This document shows positions 40,557 to 50,556 of a stretch of DNA of 64,000 nucleotides, piece by piece. Each line of letters opens with the position of its first letter. Within the stretch, counting starts at the first letter, position 1. Source of the stretch: SHAN690 sp023262195 (GTDB lineage: Bacteria > Bacteroidota > Bacteroidia > Flavobacteriales_G > Salibacteraceae); the NCBI GenBank assembly GCA_038142005.1, contig JAYQJE010000001.1:558001-622000 (forward strand), given 5' to 3'. The translations under genes were made by a program, and so were the position numbers. A model generated the notes under the pieces. That model worked only from the letters and a program-made list of their open reading frames with translations, searched no databases and was not told the DNA's origin.

Positions 40557-41088
40557 TTATTTGACTTTATTTCCCTTTGCCACCCTAACTTCTCTATTCT
40601 TTTCGAGGCTTTTATTGATATTAAATAGCAATGAGAATTGGTCTGCACCTGCGTTGGTGAAATAGAACTGATCTCCATATTGAACTTTACCACGGCCATT
40701 GTCCCATTCTAATGCCTGTAAATGGTAAACACCAAATCGTGCTTGCTTTCCATAAACCAAAACTTTGCTTTCGTCAGGCTCAAAAGAAACGGCATACTTC
40801 TCATTGCCAAGGTCCTCAACTATTCGGCCCTTGGTGCCACGTTTTATAATTACTTGGTCTACTGCCTTATCAACATTCACGTTGAGGCTGCCCTTCTCTG
40901 TGCTTTTGTTTGACTTGAGTGGGTCATACTTTGTGAGCACTATATCATGGCTCGAATAAAACTGAATGGCATTTAGATCTTCGAAAGTCAGCTCATGCTT
41001 TTCGATGATATCATGCTTCAAAACATTTTTGTCTGAACAGCCTATTAGCGCTATGGCTAAACCTAAAATGGCGAAATGAAGATTTCAT
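40557..41088 (-). CDS. Hypothetical lipoprotein (frameshift in signal peptide)
   Basis: The open frame covers ~155 residues (ELTFEDLNAIQFYSSHDIVL, KGRIVEDLGNEKYAVSFEPD, DQFYFTNAGADQFSLLF). Upstream, ATG 41088 starts MKSSF/MKNLHF; a shift at T3 41083-41085 (two bases short, or one extra nearby) joins it to AILGLAIALIGCSDKN, a typical lipoprotein signal. The mature domain looks all-beta. Unknown function. It follows the LuxE-like gene by ~10 bp on the same strand, so co-transcription is likely. Confidence 0.65.
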
Positions 41089-41098
41089 AACTGTAAAA

Positions 41099-42076
41099 TT
41101 ATACGTGTAAAAGATTACAACCACGAATGTCGCTGTTGTCGAGCCTACCTTCCACGGTAAACGATCCTTTTGAGTTAACAATTCCTATATCTCTAGTTTG
41201 GATGAATGAACAGCTGTGAATATTTGCCAAATCCACAAATGCCAGTAAGCCTCGCTTACCCGGTGGTAGTATTTGATATGGATCATTCACGTCTGTTGCC
41301 ACGGCTTTGGCCCAAGGTGGTAAGTAGAACCAGTTTCCATCGCTTGAGTAGGCTTGACTTAGCAACTCCGTCATGCCGTACTCCGAATGGATGTCGGCAT
41401 TTGGAAACGTTGATTTTAGCTGTGCGTGAAGTTCCTCCCTGGTCAGCTCCTTTCGTCTCCCTTTCATACCTCCTGTTTCCATAAGTATGATAGGTGTGTC
41501 GTCTTTTTGAACCTTGTCAGCCCAATCGAGCAATGCAAAACTTACCCCAATCAATATCACTTGCCTGTGGGTTTGCTTCCCTTCCTTTATGCGCTTTAAA
41601 ATCTCCTCATCATTGGATATGAATGGCGAAAACCCTTGACCCGTTTGCTGGGCAAATGTCTCTACCATATGCACCAATGAGCTCTGTCCGTTGTCAATAT
41701 AGTTAGGCAAGTAAGCTATGATCATCTGCGATGTAAGCGATCCATAGTTCATTTCAAAATGCTTGGTGCTCAGCTTTTCATAGAGTGAGCGATCATACAC
41801 GAAATGCGTAGACCTCCGGCCTGTCTCCGTTGTGCCACTGCTCTTGAATTCAAGTTCTTGTTTGGGCTCGCTGTTTATGCGATGCGATTTAAATAGCTCT
41901 ATGGGTAGAAAGACATATTCATTTGAATTGAACCGATCAGAGAGCCTTATAAATTCATTGAAGGTCGGAACAATTCGCTTTTGTAAATTGTAACAATCCC
42001 TAACTAGATTTTCAAAATCAGCGTCTGATTTAATAGTCTCAATTCTTGGGGCAATATTTAATTTCGAATCGTGCAA
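41099..42076 (-). CDS. LuxE/PaaK-like acyl-protein synthetase
   Basis: ~325 residues. The adenylate-forming signature is FKSSGTTETGRRSTHFVYD, followed by IIAYLPNYIDNGQSSLVHMV, ILMETGGMKGRRKELTREEL and HSEYGMTELLSQAY. LuxE-family enzymes activate fatty acids as acyl-AMP and transfer them to a carrier or protein. No bioluminescence genes are near. The first codon is TTG at 42076; no ATG fits, so the start is uncertain. It is divergent from a small lipoprotein gene with essentially no gap between the start codons. Confidence 0.8.
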   Translation of the reverse strand: MHDSKLNIAPRIETIKSDADFENLVRDCYNLQKRIVPTFNEFIRLSDRFNSNEYVFLPIELFKSHRINSEPKQELEFKSSGTTETGRRSTHFVYDRSLYEKLSTKHFEMNYGSLTSQMIIAYLPNYIDNGQSSLVHMVETFAQQTGQGFSPFISNDEEILKRIKEGKQTHRQVILIGVSFALLDWADKVQKDDTPIILMETGGMKGRRKELTREELHAQLKSTFPNADIHSEYGMTELLSQAYSSDGNWFYLPPWAKAVATDVNDPYQILPPGKRGLLAFVDLANIHSCSFIQTRDIGIVNSKGSFTVEGRLDNSDIRGCNLLHV

Positions 42077-42460
42077 ATGTCTTTTAATTTATTCCCAACA
42101 ACAAAGATACTCCTCGCAGCATATGCCCTGTTTACTTTCGGTTGCCAAATTGAACGCTGCCCAGAAGAAGAGCCAGAGCTAGAGTTTTATAGGTATGATT
42201 ATCAATCGGCCGATCCGAATAACACTACATCAACCGATACCTTAACTCTGATTTTTCAATTTGCAGATTGCCAAGGAGATGTTGGAATTCCTGCGGGTGA
42301 AGACACAAAAAATCTTCAAACAGAGCTTTTCTTTAAATCTCAAGGCGAATGGGTGCGGTTTGTAGCTCCAGATACTACGCTGTCGGATATTTTATACGCT
42401 CAGGTGCCCGAAGCAAAGAGGCTTAAGAAAAACCAGCGAGTAGAAGGTAATTTTTTCTAG
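42077..42460 (+). CDS. Small hypothetical lipoprotein (3' end uncertain)
   Basis: ATG 42077 gives a lipoprotein signal ending FTFGC. The ~105-residue mature region is acidic and beta-rich (SADPNNTTSTDTLTLIFQF, DCQGDVGIPAGED), resembling Bacteroidota lipoproteins that contain a D-G-D-type segment after the first strands. The frame stops at 42460 just after a T6 run (42450-42455); an extra T would extend it to a stop at 42480-42482, next to the convergent transporter's end at 42485. I cannot decide which is right. Confidence 0.55.
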   Translation: MSFNLFPTTKILLAAYALFTFGCQIERCPEEEPELEFYRYDYQSADPNNTTSTDTLTLIFQFADCQGDVGIPAGEDTKNLQTELFFKSQGEWVRFVAPDTTLSDILYAQVPEAKRLKKNQRVEGNFF

Positions 42461-42484
42461 TGATGAGAAACATATCATTATAGA

Positions 42485-44087
42485 TCATGCCATTTTGAAA
42501 TCCATATTCAGCCTTTTCAATATTTTGAAAATGGCTTTACGAATTTTATCCCTTTTCTCGTTGATATCCTCTCTCTATTGTAAGCCTTACCAATGTCAAT
42601 TTTTGAATATTCGTTGTTGAGGTTTATGGTAGTCTCTTCTAGCGCTTTTTCAACCATATCAAAAAGCTCGAATAGCTGTTTGCGCTGCTCTGCCGAGAAC
42701 CAAATCTTTTGTTCTTCTTTTCTCTCTATGCTCACTGACATTTGATAGCATATGTCACCTACGCGTTCAAGATCATTGATAATGCTAAGCATGATCCGAA
42801 CTATTTCAGATGACTCATCAGACAGTTGCTTTGTAGACACTTTGGTCAAGTATTCGGTGATTTCAGCTTCGATTCGATCTGTAATATCCTCATATTTCTT
42901 TATACGCTTATAAAGCTTCTTCTTCTTAGCATCCTTTTCAAGCAACAAATCATGCACCATCTTCACGTGTCTTTCAGCCACTTCTGAGAATTTAACTACT
43001 TCTTTTTGCTTCTAAAATTGAAAGTTCCGAAGTTCCCATAAGTCCGGCACCGATATATTCCAAGTGTGTTTCCTCATCATCATCCCCTTTTTTGACGGTA
43101 CAGACCTAATAGCTACCCGCACCAATACTGGTACAAACCAGATTAGCACCATCACATTCGTAAGATTAAAAAACGTATGGAAATATGACAATGCGAATGG
43201 AATCGATTCGCTTGAAACCATTGGGTCTGCATTCCCCATAATGTCCATCGAAAACCACTTAATCGCATCAAGAGCAAATGGAAGCAATATCACCATCCAG
43301 GTTACTCCAATAATATTGAACATAGAGTGAATTCGAGCCGATCGTTTGGCGTGTACATTACCAACAAGGGAAGCCAATTCGGCTGTAATTGTTGTGCCAA
43401 TATTTTCACCCAACACCATGGCTGCGGCCACTGGAAAAGGAATCCAACCGTTGTGACACATTACTAAAGTTAAGGCCATTGCAGCGCTAGACGATTGCAC
43501 CACGATTGTTATAACTGTTCCAACTAAAACAAACAACAAGGATGTAAGGATTCCGCCATCAGCGAAGGTTGTCAAAAAGCTCAAAATTTCTGGGTTATCC
43601 TTTAGGTCAGGCACTGCATGCTTGAGCGCATCGAGTCCCATGAAGAGTAATGCAAACCCAATTAAGAATTCCCCCAAGATTTAGTCTTTTGTTTTCCCAA
43701 CAAAACCATGGGTAAGCCAACTGCTATAATGGGCAGTGCAACAGCAACTATCTTGAATTTGAAACCAAAATACGATACGATCCAAGCGGTAATTGTTGTG
43801 CCAATATTCGCTCCCATCATTACACCGGCAGATTCAATTAAGGACAATAATCCCGCATTCACAAAACTTACCGTCATTACCGTTGTAGCGGATGAAGATT
43901 GCACCAAGCTTGTGATAAAGAATCCCGTTAAAACTCCAAAAAATCGATTCTTAGTCATCGCACCGAGAATCCGTCTCAGGCGATTCCCCGCTGCCTTTTG
44001 TATTCCTTCACTCATGACCTTCATTCCATAAATGAAAAATCCTAGAGACCCAAGAAGAACAATTACATCATATAAAGAATAATCCAT
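42485..44087 (-). CDS. Na+/phosphate cotransporter family protein with PhoU-like C-terminus (several frameshifts)
   Basis: ~535 residues reconstructed. Two inverted NptA-type repeats with the QSSSA motif: TSLVQSSSATTVMTVSFVNAG and VVQSSSAAMALTLVM, each followed by GANIGTT or GENIGTT. The C-terminal ~150 residues form a PhoU-like helical domain (KFSEVAERHVKMVHDLLLEKD, IMLSIINDLERVGDICYQMS). Frame breaks: C5 run 43671-43675, C4 run 43084-43087, T5 run 43003-43007 (compensating) and near 42570. The corrected end is KRLNMDFKMA. Imports phosphate with Na+; 14 bp downstream of the phosphate-porin gene. Confidence 0.88.
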
Positions 44088-44101
44088 GGTAAGTTAGTTT
44101 T

Positions 44102-45171
44102 TTAGAAGGATACTTCGGTTTGAACTCGGAATATCAAATTATCGTTTGCAAAGATGGTTGCTAATGCCCGCTCGTATGTTAAGTCAGTTTGAACTTTTAG
44201 GTTGTGGCCCTTAATATACTTGGATAGCCCAAGTGTATACTGCTCTGCATTATTCACAGCAGATGCTTCTCCGTTAATTCTCCCTAGTCTAGTGTAGCGG
44301 CCGGCTACTTCATAATTTGATTTAAACAGATAGCCCAATTGACCGGTATATCCAAACCCTGTCTGAACGCGTTTCCATTGGCATCACGGTTGAGTTGACC
44401 GCCTTGCCGAATGGCGCCTTGATTATAATCCGACCAATCCAATGGAAAGCTTGGGCATTTCTTCTCCAGGATAAATCCGAGGAAACGTAGTCCCTTTAGA
44501 GCTGAAACTTCCATTGGTAAATATTCTACTCTGCCAGTATAAGCTAATCCTCCAATGTATCGTGACGATCATATTTCTTCCCTCACCAAGAGACAGCCTC
44601 CTGAATATCAATATGGCTTCTCCCAACTTGAATTTGTGTTGATGCAGCTGAACGCCAAAATCACGATCAATATTAAATCTACTATTGACTAAACTTCGGT
44701 CAACGAATTGAAGCTTTTGAGAAGAGACAACTCGTTCTCTATTCCCAGGAAGCTTTGTTTGCCCAAACCATAATGTGGTGCTTTTCAATAATTTATATTT
44801 CAAAACAGCATCCATGACAATTCTGGCGTTTCCACCAACCAGAGCCGCATCGCTCGAAAACCGGGTATCTCGATTGCTCAAACCAAGTTCAATTTTATAT
44901 GTCAATCTTGGAGATACTGCAAAACCATCAAACTTGAGTCGGGCACGTCTGGTCAAGCCATTAATTGCAAAAATCGGCTCCGGTAGGCGTGAGTTGCTGA
45001 TCAATAATAAAGAGGTTTTGAATTCTTGCACTCATTTTGACCGAACCAGTGCTATCTTTCGTAGTAAATCGAATTCCTTTACCCCAAGTTGAGTAGTCAA
45101 TGGTTTGTGCATTTAAGGGCATAGCTAGTAATGCAGAGCATTGCTATGAAAAATATTTGAAGTGTTTTCAT
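44102..45171 (-). CDS. Phosphate-selective porin OprO/OprP-like (several frameshifts)
   Basis: ATG 45171 starts a signal peptide (MKTLQIFFIAMLCITSYA) joined by a shift to LNAQTIDYSTWGKGIRFTTK. The barrel has the OprO/P pattern: ARLKFDGFAVSPRLTYKIELGLS, LKYKLLKSTTLWFGQTKLPGNRERVVSSQ, SRFNIDRDFGVQLH, ending RVQTEVSF (terminal Phe typical of barrels). At least three to four single-base shifts occur, so the exact sequence is unreliable. An outer-membrane porin for phosphate or polyphosphate is the family expectation; its place 14 bp before the Na/Pi cotransporter supports that. Confidence 0.82.
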
Positions 45172-45201
45172 GCCGCAAAAGTTTTCAAACTATTGAATCC
45201 A

Positions 45202-45223
45202 TTAGCATTGAATTAATGTTCAT
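45202..45223 (+). promoter_or_regulatory. Possible pair of 11-bp operator units upstream of porin
   Basis: TTAGCATTGAA and TTAATGTTCAT are adjacent 11-mers starting TTA, in the same strand orientation as the five-unit array at 49716. Two units in AT-rich DNA can occur by chance, so support is weak. Confidence 0.25.
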
Positions 45224-45437
45224 GGCATACATTTAACGAAATGTTCACACAAACAAAACACACCAACCACCCTCATCTCCTGCTGACACTGGTCTGGCAA
45301 AAATATTCCAATAAATAATGGACTTCTATATGAGCGGTCTAATGTTACCTTAAGATTAAGAAGCCTCAGATACAACAGATCCGAAGAGCGAATTCAATAT
45401 TACTTTTAGCCTCAATTGACACACGTTTTTCGGACAC

Positions 45438-45458
45438 AAAAAAAGGAGCTTGCGCTCC
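45438..45458 (-). terminator. Intrinsic terminator after the phosphate-cluster surface lipoprotein gene
   Basis: On the minus strand GGAGC-GCAA-GCTCC forms a 5-bp GC-rich stem with a tetraloop followed by seven T (45444-45438). It lies 27 bp after the stop at 45486, separating the TonB/lipoprotein unit from the porin/transporter unit. Confidence 0.8.
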
Positions 45459-45485
45459 CTAAATCAAGATCTATTTGGCTCTCAA

Positions 45486-46677
45486 TTAAAGGTCTCGTGT
45501 CCAACCCAATCTCCAATCGATGCCAGCCCCTGCTCCTAAGCCATTTATGGCCACTCTTACTGCTTCAGCAGCACCGGTAGAATCACTAACCGATGAAGCC
45601 TCCTTAATGGCATACATATCTCCGCTGTAATCTTTTACAGTAATGTCTGATAATGTCAATTCACCAGAAGCTGTGTTGCTAACTGTAGTCGCGTGCTCCA
45701 CTTCAACGCCATCTTTAAAGTTGGATATCAAAACATTCTTAATGTCTGCTTTGGTACCTTCCCTCAACTTCATACCATCAGATTCTGATCCGCTGTATCC
45801 GGTTAAGGTAATGTTGCTCAGTGTGGGGTTAGAATATGGGTTTGCCTCATTGTTGTCTCCATTATTATCGGCTTCAATTCCTCTATCGCCTACTCCGTTT
45901 GCTTGCTCTGCAATCCAGTAGCGCCAACCCAACCATAAGTCCAATCAAACGAGTCGTCACTGCTACCGGTTGATACAAGGTAGTCGGCCGAAACGGCCCC
46001 TCCAAAAAACCCAAAGCCATCATCATTTCCAAAGTAGGCTTGCAGGAAACCGTTGTTCCTGATCCAACACCATTAAATGTAAATCCATTGTGCCTCCTTT
46101 TCATCATTAATGGCGTTGCCAGTATATTCCACCCTTACATACTTAAGCACTCCTGAGTTGTCTGCCGCGTCCGATCCTCCATATAGTACATCGCCCACTT
46201 CGGCAGTTGCAGTAGAGCCATTATTGATTGGTGCTTTTCCACAAAGAATGATACCTCCCCAATCACCAGCAGCTGGAGTGCTGGCACCAGGAAGTAAAGA
46301 CAATCGGGTTGTCAAGTGCCTTTAAAGCATCTATCTTACCCCCTTGTTCAATCAAAAAGATAGGCAACCGATTCATCAGGGTTTGACTTTATCACTGTGC
46401 CAGCTGGAATCGTGAGCGTGACACCATCTTTTACATGCACCCCACCCGCAATGGTATATTCATATTGAGCATCCAGCACCCTGTCTTCAGTTATATCACC
46501 CGAAAGTGTAGTGCTAGGTGCATCATACTCACATGAGCCATCATCTTCTTTTGCTTTGTCATCATAGTTCGTTGCTGTTTCATCCATGCAGCCTTCTCGC
46601 TTGCATGAAGTAATTGTCAAACCAAATGCTAGGGCAACTATGCCCAAGTTTCTTACCAATTTAATTCTTGATTTCAT
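45486..46677 (-). CDS. Surface lipoprotein with beta-helix-like repeats, TonB-receptor-associated (several frameshifts)
   Basis: A lipoprotein signal ends ITSC, followed by the cysteine segment EGCMDETATNYDDKAKEDDGSC. The body is a right-handed-helix-like protein seen next to Bacteroidota TonB receptors: GVTLTIPAGTVIKSNPD, GDWGGIILCGKAPINNG, GGSDAADNSGVLKYVRVEYTG, YFGNDDGFGFFGGAVSA, VGDRGIEADNNGDNNEANPYS. At least five one-base shifts interrupt it (near 46360, 46285, 46100, 46045, 45920). The C-terminus ends DWRLGWTRDL. It lies 119 bp after the TonB receptor on the same strand and ends before a terminator; likely its surface partner. Confidence 0.72.
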
Positions 46678-46795
46678 TTTTATCTTGTTTGTTTATGGCT
46701 ACAAATCACCGGCTTTGACATTACCCAAGTTTGCGGTTTTGGCTAACGATTTCTTACCTTTTTGTTACGCCAATGTTAGCTCGTGACCTTTCCAG

Positions 46796-49660
46796 TTAAC
46801 CTTCTGATTTAAAGAACTTGTAATTGACTGCAAAGCCTGCTGTTGTGCCCAATCTATATTCGTTAAAGACAAACGTCTGACCGGCATTGGATTCTGCTCT
46901 TGTGTGATTTTTCGGATTAAGCAAGTTCTTAATGCTGAAATTCACATCACTCTATCGTTTATTGAGTTTCTCAACACCAAATCAAGCGTGTTAACTGGTC
47001 TCTCATACACATCGCCTCTGCCATAAGTACCTGCTAGGAAAACTCTTGGTCCAAAAACATTATAAACCATCGCCCAATTCGACTTCACACTCCCAAATGA
47101 GAATTGATATCCGATATCTGCTGAGATGATGTAAGGGCTCGCACCTTGCATTTGTCTCTCATTGGTTGCCAGTATGGTTCCCCTTGGATGTATTTATTGG
47201 GTCATCAGAGCCTACATAAAGTTGTGTGTAATTGTATGCGGCATTAAGGCCTATGCCAATGCGATCTACCACACGCTTTTGATCAATGGTTGGTTCTCCA
47301 ACGAATCGACCCAGGGTGGTTCTAACTTCAGTTTCTATTCCAGCCACAATTGCTCGACCCATATTGAAGTATGTGAAAAGCGTTGTGGATGATGGCACCT
47401 CGTATCGCTCAATTGGATTGTCAATGTATTTTCCGAAAGCGCTTATTGCAAACACCTCTCCGACTGCAGGAAACACTTCGTATTTGAGGTCTACATTGTA
47501 AGAGTAGCCGTTCACTAAATCAACATTTCCTTCATACAACCTCCGAGATTGATCTTGGTATTGAAATGGCGCGAGTTCTCTAAAGTTCGGACGAGAAACA
47601 GTTTGTGAAAACGCCATTCTCAGATTGCTCTTTTCTGTGAGGGCATATTTAAGAGACATCGAGGGCAACACATTTAATGTGTCATATTCACTGGTTTGAT
47701 AGGCTTCGCTTAATAAGTTTCTTAACTGCTTATACTCTATCACTTGCTGTGTCTTTTCAATTCGGGCACCCGCCACCACTAATAATCGTGAGGTAATTGC
47801 ATAATCCAGCATTACGTACCCAGCCAGCACATTTTGATTAGCAAAGTGATTTCGCGAACCATCTCTTGCCTCTTTGTAAGAGTAGTGACCTTGGGTGAAA
47901 GCATCGTTATCCAAGAATTCGTCAGGATTAAGTTGATCAACAATGATGTCATTATTTTGGAGGGAATCTGCGTATTGACGCATATCCATATTGAACTGTC
48001 TCCACTGAAAAGTGCGAGATTTAAACCTAGGCTGTACTCCAATTGAAATCATTCCTCGATTGTCGTCTTGCTCTTCCTCGTCATAACCAAATTTGTAACT
48101 CATGTCCACTCGGGCATTTAATTCCTGCTCGGTCATTTCGCTAAAAAACCGGTGATTGTCTGAGGCGTTCAGCGCCTCTAGGCGATAGTCGTCCTTGTTT
48201 TCATTTGATGCCTCAAACAAGAGTTGTGTTCGATCCGGCTCTGCATTTTTTGCCAAATTGTATGATGCTCCCCAACCCAAATAGAAGCGATCATTTTTCG
48301 AGGCGTGCTTACCAAGAATTTGAGCAGTGCTTAAAGAATTTGTCTGTAACGTATTGCGAGTAGAGTATGTGTATGTGTTTCTATCACGATCCAATATTTC
48401 AGAATCAAAATTTGAGACCTCGTCAGTAAGGTTCTCGGTATATAGTCCGTTTACCTGCACACTATTACGTTCGTTGATTTCGTAGTGAACATTTACTAAT
48501 CCGGTGGATTTAGTTCCGTATTGATATGACTCTGTAGCGAAATAGTTCTTATCCACCCCAGACGAGTCCGTGTTTCGAGCAAATCCTTGCAAGTATTGAT
48601 ATCCTTCTTGGGTTTGTGCAGATACTAATAGCCCAAGCTTGCCGTTTTCGCCAAACGCGAAACTGTTTCCACCTAGAAACGATGCTCCCAAATTAGGGCC
48701 TGCCTTACCCACTTGTGGGTTGAAGGCTCTGTCGAAAATCGGTTCTGTGGCTTCCCCTTCAGACGAATAATATACCTTTTCATACTCCTTTCTTAACTCA
48801 TTCGGTAATGAACGACTGTTATCTCCAACGGCAAATACGAATCTGCGTGTCGATTGGGTTTGTAAAAATCGATTCCCCGTTGTTATGGTATTGTAAGAAC
48901 CGCTTACGCCAATTTCAGCATATGGATTCTCATAATAATCTTTGGTTGCTATGTCAATCGCAGCGCCCGAAAAGTCAGCTTGACTATTTGGTGTAAATGT
49001 TTTATCTACCCCGATGCTATTGACAATGCTGGCAGGGAAGATTCCTAAATCTATAACCTTCTTGTCAGGGTTTGACGATGGAATTGGTAATCCATTTAGC
49101 GTTGCCGTATTATAGCGATCCCCAAGGCCGCGAACGAAAATATCGTTGTTCGCTTCTGATTTTGCTACCCCACTGACTTTTGTAAGTCCTTGCTCCACGT
49201 CAGACGCCCCCTTTTCAGCAAGTTCTGAAGCCCCTATTGACTGAGTTATGGTAGCTGCTTTCTTCTGTTCCAAAAGCAAGATGTTTTCGTTTTTTCGATC
49301 AGCTCTAGCCGTAATCTGCACCATATCCAATAAAGCAGCATTTGATGCTACTTCAATAGTTTTTTCAACCACCGCTCCTGGTTCAATTTTTACAGAAATG
49401 GTGTCTGCTTTATAACCAAGGGTACTCACCACCAATTGATACTCTCCTGGAGACGCTTCAAATTGAAAATTACCATCGAAATCAGTTGACCCTCCTATGG
49501 CCGTTCCTAAAAGAAAAACATTAGCAAATGGCACAGGCTGCGTTTGATCGCCAGCATTTTCAATAACCTTTCCCTTTAACGTGCCATTCGAATCTCCAGG
49601 GGCGGAAATGACGCCTAAATTGGCGATTGCCAAGACTACAAATATTGTTACCTTTTTCAT
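46796..49660 (-). CDS. TonB-dependent receptor with N-terminal carboxypeptidase-regulatory domain (two frameshifts)
   Basis: ~954 residues reconstructed. After the signal peptide, a CarboxypepD_reg-like domain (GTLKGKVIENAG, PFANVFLLGTAIGGSTDFDGNF) precedes the plug (ASELAEKGASDVEQGLTKVSG, NDIFVRGLGDRYNTATLNG) and a 22-strand-type barrel. Shifts near 47180-47183 (C4 run) and ~46950; restoring them gives TILATNERQMQGASPYIIS and the end DVNFSIKNLLNPKNH...NYKFFKSEG. It imports a ligand across the outer membrane using TonB energy. Its divergent region with phoB-like carries the 11-bp repeat array, so a phosphate-linked ligand is inferred. Confidence 0.88.
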
Positions 49661-49715
49661 CTGATTCTCGGTTTATTAGAGACTTCAAATGTCATGGGGT
49701 CCAATGAGCCAACGC

Positions 49716-49770
49716 TTAATATATGATTAAGTGTTTATTAAGTCCTCTTTACAATAAGTTTACATTGAGG
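49716..49770 (+). promoter_or_regulatory. Array of five tandem 11-bp direct repeats, putative Pho-type operator
   Basis: Five consecutive 11-mers each begin TTA followed by A or C: TTAATATATGA, TTAAGTGTTTA, TTAAGTCCTCT, TTACAATAAGT, TTACATTGAGG. An 11-bp period is that of OmpR/PhoB-family tandem binding, and TTAA/TTAC-type units recall the TTAACA-like Pho boxes of Bacillus. The array sits between the TonB receptor (starts 49660, minus) and the PhoB-like gene (starts 49815, plus), 45 bp before the latter. It also contains a short inverted repeat CTTAAT/ATTAAG, which I consider secondary to the direct repeats. Confidence 0.6.
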
Positions 49771-49814
49771 TATAATTATTAAGGCTATGATAAAAACTTT
49801 TTAACCTTTGTTTT

Positions 49815-50553
49815 ATGAGCATGAATTTAAATTCGAGTGGTAATTCAGATACTGAAGAATTAATGCTTTCGAAGAAAAAAATTTTAGTCGTTGATGATGA
49901 AAAAGACATCTTGGAATTTCTAAGCTATAACATTAAAAAAAGAGGGGGCCAAAGTATATACCGCTTCAAATGGATTAGCAGCAATTGATATAGCCAGAAA
50001 AAAGAAACCAGACTTGATCTTGCTTGATGTGATGATGCCAGAAATGGATGGCATGGAGACTTGTATCCAACTTAGGGAAAGTTTAGAGACAAAAGACATT
50101 GTTATTGCATTCCTTACTGCTCGAAGCGAGGATTACTCACAAATAGCCGGATTTGAGGCTGGAGCTGATGATTATATCACCAAACCAATAAAGCCAAGAG
50201 TGCTCTTAAGCCGGATAAAAGCATTACTTAGAAGAAAGCATATTACTGCTTCCGATCATTCGGTAGAACTAAAATCGATTAGTATTGATAGAGATCGCTT
50301 CATTGTAATTAAGGATGCGCAAGAAATGAATCTTCCTAAAAAAGAATTTGAATTACTTGCTCTTTTGATCTCAGCTCCAGGAAAGGTATTTACCCGCGAT
50401 CACATACTTTCTTCTGTTTGGGGTGATGACGTAATTGTTGGTGATCGAACTATTGATGTGCACATAAGGAAACTCAGAGAAAAAATTGGTAGCTCACATA
50501 TTAAGACTATAAAGGGTGTAGGCTACAAGTTCGAAGATCATTCGCTGAATTAG
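49815..50553 (+). CDS. OmpR/PhoB-family response regulator (frameshifted)
   Basis: ~246 residues. The receiver domain has KKILVVDDEKDILEFLSYNI, the phospho-acceptor LILLDVMMPEMDG, FLTARSEDYSQIAGFEAGADDYITKP. A one-base gain in A7 49935-49941 breaks the frame; with A6 it reads NIKKEGAKVYTASNG. The C-terminal winged helix is PhoB-type (NLPKKEFELLALLISAPGKVFTRDHILSSVWG, RTIDVHIRKLREKIG). A histidine kinase gene follows after 3 bp. With a phosphate porin, Na/Pi transporter and TonB receptor next door, a phosphate-starvation role is likely but not proven. Confidence 0.85.
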
Positions 50554-50556
50554 TTC

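Larger units (their letters stand above)
45172..45485. other. 314-bp intergenic region upstream of the porin gene
   Basis: No coding sequence. The right part holds the intrinsic terminator of the upstream lipoprotein gene (45438-45458). The left part is AT-rich leader for the porin and includes two consecutive 11-mers beginning TTA (45202-45223), plus CTTAAGATTAAG near 45357-45368, which resembles sequence in the 49.7-kb operator. No perfect TAnnTTTG element is seen. Confidence 0.6.

Noticed and set aside
49714..49731. CTTAAT/ATTAAG inverted repeat as the main operator
   Set aside because: It is contained in the longer, regular 11-bp direct-repeat array, which explains more of the sequence.
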